A stretch of DNA of 36,244 bases from the NCBI GenBank assembly GCA_013288845.1, contig JABDBB010000007.1:1-36244 (forward strand). Reading direction: 5' to 3'. The translations under genes and the position numbers were made by a program. Each line of letters begins with the position of its first letter. Position 1 is the first letter of the stretch. The DNA comes from Chlamydiota bacterium (GTDB taxonomy: Bacteria; Chlamydiota; Chlamydiia; Chlamydiales; Criblamydiaceae). This document shows, piece by piece, positions 26,558-33,800 of the stretch. The notes under the pieces were generated by a model. It searched no databases. It was given only the letters and a program-made list of their open reading frames with translations, and was not told the DNA's origin.

Positions 26558-26656
26558 ATGTTCCGAATTCCCCCTCCCCGGGTACATCTGATGCCGATGC
26601 CGGTGCCGGTGCCGGGGTCAGGCCTGACCCCAATTCTGATCCCAAGTCTAAAATAA
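26558..26656 (+). CDS. Possible 32-residue proline-rich peptide
   Basis: A short frame (MFRIPPPRVHLMPMPVPVPG, ending PILIPSLK) is preceded by AAGG nine bases before the ATG. It is built on GC-rich six-base tandem units (GATGCC, GGTGCC) in otherwise very AT-rich DNA and contains the palindrome at 26614. It could be the remains of a proline-rich linker of the neighbouring modular genes, or not a gene at all. Confidence 0.25.
   Translation: MFRIPPPRVHLMPMPVPVPGSGLTPILIPSLK
26614..26631. repeat. 18-base perfect palindrome, REP-like
   Basis: GGGGTCAGGCCTGACCCC is perfectly self-complementary and strongly GC-rich in an AT-rich intergenic stretch. It resembles the core of REP-type palindromes. No transposase gene is nearby. 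Confidence 0.6.
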
Positions 26657-26660
26657 AAAT

Positions 26661-26735
26661 TAAATTTAAATTTAATGTACTATCCGGTAATTTTTTTTTA
26701 ACTTTTAATCGATGGAAAATAAGGAGTCGTATTTC
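26661..26735 (+). promoter_or_regulatory. Shared leader of the modular gene family, copy before 26736
   Basis: It matches the leader at 25449-25520 in order and spacing, with TCCGGTAATTTTTTT at 26683 and GTATTT just before the start. Confidence 0.55.
26721..26726 (+). promoter_or_regulatory. Ribosome binding site deciding the start at 26736
   Basis: AAGGAG lies nine bases before ATG 26736. The upstream in-frame ATG at 26712 lies nine bases before the ribosome site itself and so cannot use it. Confidence 0.7.
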
Positions 26736-28223
26736 ATGAAATCTTCACCTATAAATAACGTATTTATAAATCTTTATCCTACAATGCCGGATGAAGAACG
26801 TCTTCCCGATGACTCTCCGGATACGGAAAATAAATCTTCAATTGCTGCATCTATGCAAAAATTTACAGAGCATTTATCGGATGCTTTTCAATTGTATTGT
26901 CGGGAAAACAAAATACATTCTTTCGAAAAAATTTACTTTTCCGAGAAAATCGGTTCTGTGATTGCCGTACGTAATGACGGAAAAACTCATCAAGAAAGTT
27001 ATATCCCTCTTTTAGAAAGGTTTGATCCTATAGCGTTACTGTATCCGATAGATGAACAAACAAATTTAGTTTTAGAAATAATACTAACGAATTTAGAAAG
27101 AATATTTTTTGGAAGAGACTGTTGTGACTTTAAAACCCTATATTTCTATTCGGTTATAGAAAATATGCATTTATTTGAAGTAAACGGTTTTGAACTATAT
27201 GGCGACAGGTTTGAGAAAAATTTTTCCCGGATGATCGTTAAAGGATTAAACTATATTAGTCAACATATGGAAAAGGCGATTACAAGATGTATTTTTATAG
27301 CGGACGATAGTGAAAGAATAATTGTAGTGCAATCTTTTTTAGAATCGCATGTTATTTTACAGTATCATTTATCAATGGAATTCTCTCCTAAACAAATTAT
27401 GGAATATTTTTTCCAAAATTTAGCAGAAAAATTTCCTGAAGAAGCTGCATTATTGAAAAAATTTATTTTAAAGAATATGTCGAGTAGAAAAGATGAATTA
27501 TCCATGCTTTTGGGAAGCGTGCAAAAAGAGTTGCCTTACGAAAGAGACGAAGTAAAAAAATCCTGTACCGGAAATGGAATACAATCGGACATTGTCACGA
27601 TAAAATTTGAAAAGGAATTTGTCGACCGGATCAATCAGACTTTAGAAATGTATTGTATCTCCTTTGAATCTGATTATTATAAAAACTTTGAATATGTAGA
27701 GGGCGATACAACAGTCATTTATCTAAATGCTGATGAGAATAAAAAAATTCCTATTTTTAGCTACGACAGAGAGGATTTACAATCAGCATCGAAACAGGAT
27801 TATGAAGAGAGATTTTTTCAACGTTTGCATGTAAAATTTTCGACAAGCGAAGTGATCGAGTTCAATAATATTTATGAACAAATCAAGATGTCCGTCACCG
27901 AAGAAATAGAGACTTCTGAGGAAGCACGTAAACTTCGTATGAGTTTTTATAAAAACTGTGAGGATTTTGTAAAATTTTTGAATGAATTATATAATAAAAG
28001 TTATACTCAGAATGACAAGAGTGAAAAATTTATAATCCGCTATAAAGAAGGAAAATCTATAGAAATATTTATAGAGGAAGGTTCTGTTATCGAGGAATAT
28101 ATCTCTCCGATATCTCGCGATGAACTTACAATAAATTTCATTGAAGGGATAGGCAAGTATCTACATTTAGAGCACATAGAAGATTTTCAATTGAAATTAG
28201 TAAATTTAGTTAGGAATCTCTAA
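26736..28223 (+). CDS. Modular-family protein 2 (unrecognised family)
   Basis: The 495-residue protein contains four similar modules of about 100 residues. Module 1 (about 25-125) has NKSS, MQKFTEHLSDAF, HSFEKIYF and GSVIAVR. Module 2 (about 149-240) starts VNGFELYGDRFEKNF and ends NLAEKFPEEAALL, and pairs with module 2 of the protein at 29308. Module 3 (about 289-395) pairs with module 2 of the protein at 25521. Module 4 (about 397-495) begins SFYKNCEDFVKFLN. Each module reads as helix, two or three strands, helix. There is no export signal or membrane helix. The ribosome site sets the start at 26736. No known catalytic motif is visible; a cytosolic or type III-secreted lineage-specific protein is the best guess. 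Confidence 0.75.
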   Translation: MKSSPINNVFINLYPTMPDEERLPDDSPDTENKSSIAASMQKFTEHLSDAFQLYCRENKIHSFEKIYFSEKIGSVIAVRNDGKTHQESYIPLLERFDPIALLYPIDEQTNLVLEIILTNLERIFFGRDCCDFKTLYFYSVIENMHLFEVNGFELYGDRFEKNFSRMIVKGLNYISQHMEKAITRCIFIADDSERIIVVQSFLESHVILQYHLSMEFSPKQIMEYFFQNLAEKFPEEAALLKKFILKNMSSRKDELSMLLGSVQKELPYERDEVKKSCTGNGIQSDIVTIKFEKEFVDRINQTLEMYCISFESDYYKNFEYVEGDTTVIYLNADENKKIPIFSYDREDLQSASKQDYEERFFQRLHVKFSTSEVIEFNNIYEQIKMSVTEEIETSEEARKLRMSFYKNCEDFVKFLNELYNKSYTQNDKSEKFIIRYKEGKSIEIFIEEGSVIEEYISPISRDELTINFIEGIGKYLHLEHIEDFQLKLVNLVRNL

Positions 28224-28240
28224 ATATGTCAAGAAATTTT

Positions 28241-28261
28241 GACTTGTCGATGCGTTTAAGC
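28241..28261 (+). repeat. Remnant of the palindromic repeat element
   Basis: Twenty-one bases match the arm end plus the first core bases of the element (compare 5583-5604): GACTTGTCGATGCG, then TTTAAGC. The rest of the element is absent. It lies 17 bases after the stop of the preceding gene, as the full copies do. The remaining intergenic DNA to 28488 is AT-rich, with a weak inverted repeat TGTGTAT/ATACACA (28323-28352). Confidence 0.5.
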
Positions 28262-28488
28262 TAAAAATAAAAAAACGTATTTAAACATGTGTATCAGCGT
28301 TGATTATATTTGTCTAATTTCATGTGTATCGGAATTGTTACAGGAATACACAGAAAACACCTCACAACCGGTGTATTAAATGGATTATAAAAAAAATATG
28401 TTGAAACTTAAAATTTTTTCAATACAATAGAGTCAATTAGATTTTTTTGAAAGTTCAAAGAAGAAATCAAAAAAAAAGGAAGTAAAGT

Positions 28489-29136
28489 ATGGACAGTATC
28501 ACCGGATTGGCTTCAAATTTTAGACTCTTATTTACCTCAATGCCCCCGCAGGACGAAGAAACTATTGAATTGTTCAATCGAGTATTAAAAAAAATAAAAT
28601 TCTATGGTGTTGCCATTGAATCATTTTCTTTTCGTGTAGAGAATGACCATAAAAAGTTTTTTGCACTAGATTCAAAAGGCAATGAAATTTGTATTTTTCA
28701 GTATTCTAAAGGGGAAAAATTACCTAAAGAAGCATTAGTTCAGAAATTTTGTGCAAGTTTAACACAAGAGTTTCCCGCATACAATTGGAAGTCGATATCT
28801 ACAATCAGGGGTGTCGAACTACAATATGAAGAATCGGATTTCCAACAAGATGCCGCATATCTCGAAAGATTGATAACGAAGATAAATGTAGTATGCCATG
28901 GGAAATTTTTCATGGAGTTTACCGAAGGATATAATTGTAAAATTTCTGTACATCTTGAAAAATCTGACCCCATTATTTTTACTCCGTTTGTACCGTTTAT
29001 TAATAGAAAAGAACTCAAGAAGGTATTCGTTCAAGAGTTAGCAGGGCAGTATGAGTTCAGATACTATACAAATTTATTAATAAAAAAAGGTCCTCTAAAA
29101 AAATATTTTAGTGATATTACATCTTGGACGAATTAA
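28489..29136 (+). CDS. Modular-family protein 3, stand-alone C-terminal modules
   Basis: The 215-residue protein aligns over nearly its full length with the C-terminal half (about 260-455) of the protein at 29308. Shared blocks include IKFYG(V/I)AI(E/K)SF, F(F/S)FRV, HKKFF, ICIF(Q/E)YSK, FPAYNWKS and GPLKKYF. It lacks the FTEHL N-terminal module, so it is either a split or partial duplicate, or an independent short form. AAGGAAGTAAAGT before the ATG is a good ribosome site, which argues for expression. No signal peptide, membrane segment or known motif is seen. Confidence 0.7.
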   Translation: MDSITGLASNFRLLFTSMPPQDEETIELFNRVLKKIKFYGVAIESFSFRVENDHKKFFALDSKGNEICIFQYSKGEKLPKEALVQKFCASLTQEFPAYNWKSISTIRGVELQYEESDFQQDAAYLERLITKINVVCHGKFFMEFTEGYNCKISVHLEKSDPIIFTPFVPFINRKELKKVFVQELAGQYEFRYYTNLLIKKGPLKKYFSDITSWTN

Positions 29137-29164
29137 TTTTCGTACATTTTGTCCTTCAAAATAT

Positions 29165-29199
29165 CTTCCGAGGCTGATATTTCCTATTAGCCTCGGAAG
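29165..29199. terminator. Strong stem-loop after modular-family gene 3
   Basis: CTTCCGAGGCT (29165-29175) pairs perfectly with AGCCTCGGAAG (29189-29199), and four more weaker pairs extend inwards, leaving a small loop. It lies 29 bases past the stop. No T-run follows on the plus strand, so it may be a 3' stabilising hairpin or Rho-assisted terminator rather than a classical one. Confidence 0.55.
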
Positions 29200-29227
29200 G
29201 ACCTCTTAAAAAATAAAAAATAAAAAA

Positions 29228-29245
29228 ATTAGATTTTAATCTAAT
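29228..29245. promoter_or_regulatory. Inverted repeat upstream of modular-family gene 4
   Basis: ATTAGATT-TT-AATCTAAT is a perfect eight-base inverted repeat about 65 bases before ATG 29308, in the position of an operator. The half-site ATTAGATT also occurs upstream of the gene at 28489 (near 28438), so a shared regulator is possible. Confidence 0.35.
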
Positions 29246-29307
29246 TGAATCTGTGTTAAATTTTTGACTTTTAGCAATTTAAAGATTAAACATAAAGAGT
29301 ATTTTTT

Positions 29308-30708
29308 ATGACGATTTCGCTGCCAACTCCGGGACATCCACTTCCGCTATCTATAGATACGCCTATAAGGGATGCTGAAAACAAATCTTCGCTTGCCCGA
29401 TCTATGGAACAGTTTACCGAGCATTTAACGGAAGCCTTTCAAAAATACTGCTTAAACCACCGCGAATATTCTTTCAAAAAAATTTGCTTTAATGAGGCTA
29501 CCGGTTCTGTAATCGCCGTCCGTCAATATAACGATACCATGCTTTTACAAAATTTGGATCCTGTATTGTTGCTATATCGGATTGAAGAACAAAATAATGT
29601 GGATTTAAGAACAATAACGGAGATGTTAGAGGATTCATTTTTTTCCATAAAAGATAGTAACTTTACAAAAGATTATAATTTTACAAATGAGTATAAAGAA
29701 TTATTTATAAGAGATCGGAGCTCCTTTGAAGTAAACGGTTTTGCTTTGTACGGAACTCTTTGGGAGCGAAATTTTTCAGAAAAGATCATTGAAAAGTTAC
29801 AATGCATTGTGACAAGAATCAAAAGTAGTCTTAAAAGATGTATTTTTATAGTGAAAAATGATGAAAGAACTATTTTGGTACAATATTGTTGCTTGAATCA
29901 ACCGGTCACTATTTTACAGTATAGATCCGAAGAGTCCGCCAAAGTTTCTCTCCTGTTTTTTAAAAATTTAGCGGAAAAGTTCCCTGAGGAATCAAAATTA
30001 TTAGAACAATTGGTGGTGTTACAGGATCACGTAGAAGACCCAAGATTAAATCTTTTATCTTTCTACGATACCTCGTTTGACACATCAATTGTTAAGTCGT
30101 TTAATCAGGCATTGAAAGAAATAAAGTTCTATGGTATCGCTATTAAATCATTTTTTTTCCGTGTAAGCAATGGTCATAAAAAGTTTTTTCTATTAGATTC
30201 GAACGACAATAAAATTTGTATTTTTGAATACTCTAAAGAGGGGCAATTATCTGAAGAACAACGTATTAAATGCTTGTGTAAAGGTATAAAAAAAAAGTTT
30301 CCTGCATATAATTGGAAATCGTTCTATGAAGTCATAATTAATGTTGAATCCAAATATATCGAATCGCAGTTCCAAAAAGATGCTGCAGATCTCGAAAGTT
30401 TCGTAGCGGGGGTAAATCAATTTTGTAATAATGAATTTCTCATAGAGTTTACCGCCGGGCAAAGTTGTATTATTTCTCTAAACAATTCTAATCCTAAAAT
30501 AGAAGACAAAACTGTTTGGAATACAAAGATACCGATTTTTAATAAAGAACAACTCAAATCTGTATTTGCTAAACAGTTATTAGATAGAACAGATCTCAAA
30601 TATTATGCGAATATACTAAAAACAGAAGGCCCTCTAAAAAAATATTTTAATAGTGATGAAAGAAAGTCTATAAGAGCTCGTTTAAGAGGTTGGTTAACTT
30701 GGAAATAG
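29308..30708 (+). CDS. Modular-family protein 4 (unrecognised family)
   Basis: The 466-residue protein joins modules found separately in its neighbours. Residues about 20-115 are the FTEHL module (AENKSSLARSMEQFTEHLTEAF, GSVIAVR). Residues about 142-245 match module 2 of the 26736 protein (VNGFALYG, RCIFI, NLAEKFPEES). Residues about 265-455 match the whole 28489 protein. The end is basic (RARLRGWLTWK). The N-terminal 20 residues are Ser/Thr/Pro-rich without charge, which would be compatible with a type III secretion signal, though that is inference. No known catalytic or binding motif is visible. The ribosome site is a weak AAAGAG eight bases before ATG. Confidence 0.75.
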   Translation: MTISLPTPGHPLPLSIDTPIRDAENKSSLARSMEQFTEHLTEAFQKYCLNHREYSFKKICFNEATGSVIAVRQYNDTMLLQNLDPVLLLYRIEEQNNVDLRTITEMLEDSFFSIKDSNFTKDYNFTNEYKELFIRDRSSFEVNGFALYGTLWERNFSEKIIEKLQCIVTRIKSSLKRCIFIVKNDERTILVQYCCLNQPVTILQYRSEESAKVSLLFFKNLAEKFPEESKLLEQLVVLQDHVEDPRLNLLSFYDTSFDTSIVKSFNQALKEIKFYGIAIKSFFFRVSNGHKKFFLLDSNDNKICIFEYSKEGQLSEEQRIKCLCKGIKKKFPAYNWKSFYEVIINVESKYIESQFQKDAADLESFVAGVNQFCNNEFLIEFTAGQSCIISLNNSNPKIEDKTVWNTKIPIFNKEQLKSVFAKQLLDRTDLKYYANILKTEGPLKKYFNSDERKSIRARLRGWLTWK

Positions 30709-30846
30709 TTTTTTTATAAAAAAACTCCTTGCTTTTGTCAGATTCGTGCTTCAAAATATCGGCAAGACCACCACCGGTCTTCCACTCATTGTGCTTTAGC
30801 AAATTGAGTTGTTTCGAAAAATTTTGGAAAAATCGGAACGTATTTT

Positions 30847-33800
30847 ATGAAAAAAATTTGGGCGTCGGGAGCCTTTTTTTCTACGCTTCTTTGTGTATTT
30901 TTCTTTTGGAATCCTATTGCCGGGTTTATTGTAGAAAAATTGGTAGATCGCGCCTGCATCGAATGCTTGGGTGTCGGAATAACCCATGACGGGTATTCTT
31001 TTTCTTCCGAAGAGGTCAGATTTACTAATCCTCGATTTACTACGCCGGATACCGATTCCCAAACCGGAATTTCTTTTTCTGCCGATGCAATAAAAATCCG
31101 TTATCACTTTTTCCCTTGGTCGTTGACAATTGATGCAGATGTTGTCATCGAAGCACCGCAAATTATTTTACGGGATCGATCCCGCCTTCATTATTTGGTC
31201 AATCGATTTCTTGAGCAAAAAACATTTTTCTCTTTTCGTCCTGTAATCGAAATAAATAAAGGAGAAATACGTAAAGAGTCGGAAACAGACTCTAAAATAG
31301 ACCGGATGGCATTTTCCGGAAGTTTCGGTTATGGATCCGTAAAATATGTAAACTTTTTGCTGCCCGGAAATGATAATTTGACTCCGATGATGAAACTGAA
31401 AGCCTCTTATGAAGAGGACGGAAGCTTTATTTTTGAGGCCTTATTGAATAAAACCGATTTAGGTTTATTAGGAAGCTTTTTGGAGGAGATTCATCCGGTA
31501 TTCAGCAAGCACTTTATCAAACAAGGGATGGCGGACGGTGAAATTTCCGGAGGGCGCATTTCCGGAAAACGATTGCATGTGGGGGGAGCGATCTCTTGCA
31601 GGGAGCTCTTGCTGGAAGAAAAGGAAAAAAAACTCCTGATTGGGATAGGGGATATCAATTTTGACTTCTCACCGGAGAGATCGGACGGAGTAAAAACATA
31701 CGGCAAAATTGTTTTAGGAGGGGATACATTTCTTTCTTTTGCCGATACCGGCAATCGTTTTTTGCAGAACTTAGAAGGGCAAATTGTTTTAGAAAAGCAC
31801 GGCCGGCTTTCCCTTCACGGTTCAACTATTTGTACATCCGATGAAGACCGATTTTCTTTGGAATTGACAGGAGATGCCAAAATCCTTGATTTTTCGCAAA
31901 GTCTTATGAATATACATTTCCGGACTCTTTATGACGACGGTCAAACAGGATCGGCTACTATTGTATTCAACGGACTTTGTCCTCTTTGGAATTGTGCCGA
32001 AATCTCCTTAAAAAATATCACGAAAAGAGAGATTAATTTTTTAGACCAAATCATCGTTTCTAAAGATACCAAAGAAAGTAATTTTCCTGTTTTTCATTCG
32101 GGAATATTGAATGCCGAAGCGGTCGCCTATTTTAAAGGGTTTACCATACAAAATTTGGAAATCAAAAAAGCTACAGTAAAAGATCTCGAATTCAATGTGT
32201 ATCCGCTAAATTTTTATGGAAGTGCGGCCGGCATCAGCGGTTCTATAACCATGAATTTTAGTGAGTCCGATTTCCTCAAAACCACCGACGCCGATTTAAT
32301 GATTGAAGAGGGGATCATACATTTTGTAGGGTACGATAAAGAATTATGGAAATTGTCCAATTTGGATACCGGAATTTCTTTTAAAAACGGAGTCATTCAA
32401 AAATCTGTGGCCCAAGCGAATTTTGCCGGATTATCCGGAACGATTGAGATGGATTGGTTATCAGACGACGAGGTATTCAAACTGCGCTTTGGCGGCAACC
32501 CCTCAAAAATAGGTGTATATGTAAATGATCAAATTCGAAGAGGAGTAGCGCAAAAATTTCCGGATGATTTTGTAGAGGTCAATATCGGAGTAAAGCCAAA
32601 AAAATACGGATTTTATGTAGAAGGATTGCTGGAAGTTTTCTCACATTCTTTGCGAACCAGGGAAAATATTGCATTCGGATTCGATGTTCTTAAAACAGGG
32701 GCGGAACTTCCGACGGTGGAATCGATTTCATCAAAAGCACCGGAGAGCAAAGATTTCGAAACGATCGGAAAAAGAATTAAAGATGAATCCGATCGATTAA
32801 AAGATAATTTTCCTCATCTAAGCATAGCAAACGGATGGATTTTCGGAGAAAATTTACCGTTAGAACGTTATATAGGACCTTTTCTTTTTCAACCGGATAA
32901 TGAAGAGGATCTATACACTTTTAATTTAGAAGGAATCGGCGTATTCAGAGGCAAATTTGACAGAAACGGAGTAGCAATCGACTATTCTGCTTCTAATGTA
33001 GTTTTAGAAACCGGTGATTTTCGTATGGAAATTCCGCGAATCAATACGGGAATTTCGCAAGTCGGATTTTTTAAAGATGCTTTTCACTATCTGGATTTTC
33101 GTAAACCGGATCATTTTGGCTCTATGCCGGTAATCCACGGATCCTACTTAGACAAGAATACAGGTCTTTTATTCAAAGAAGTCTCTACAAAAATTGATTT
33201 TGAAGGGAATACAATCCGTTGTACAAATGTAGAAGGTTTCTGTTCAGATCTGTTTTTTTCCGGGAATATATGCGTAAAAGGGGATTCCGGAGAAAAAGGA
33301 TCTTTCGATATAGACATCCTCCTCGATACAATGGCGGGTAAATTATCCGGATTACAAACTTTATTTTCCGGATTTAATAAATCACCGATGTTTACCGATT
33401 TCCCTATTGACGGAGACATCTTTTTTCGAGACGGAGGGGCGAATTTGTTTTTCGAGGTACGTCCTGAAAAAACTAATCTGTTCATGAAGATCAGTGCAGT
33501 TCTTGTTGACGGAATCATTAAATTTCACCCTCTCGATATTTCTCTGAGAGAGTTGGGAATGAATATCGACTATGATAAACGAAAAAATACATTAGTTTTA
33601 GATAACATCAGAGGAACTCTTCTGACCGGAAAACCCGGGAAAATCGAAGAGTATGTTTTTTCTGGCGATAAAATAGCTTTTTCCGATTTCTCCAACAATA
33701 TAGGAACATTTGATTTATGGATCGGAGATAAAAATCGGGAAATTATCCGATTAGCAGGAAAAACCACCGGAGGTAGAGAGGAGGGTAATGAAAATAACGA

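Noticed and set aside
30707..30726. AGTTTTTTTA/TAAAAAAACT palindrome after modular-family gene 4
   Set aside because: It is almost purely A/T; such palindromes are expected by chance in this AT-rich DNA and the stem would be unstable.
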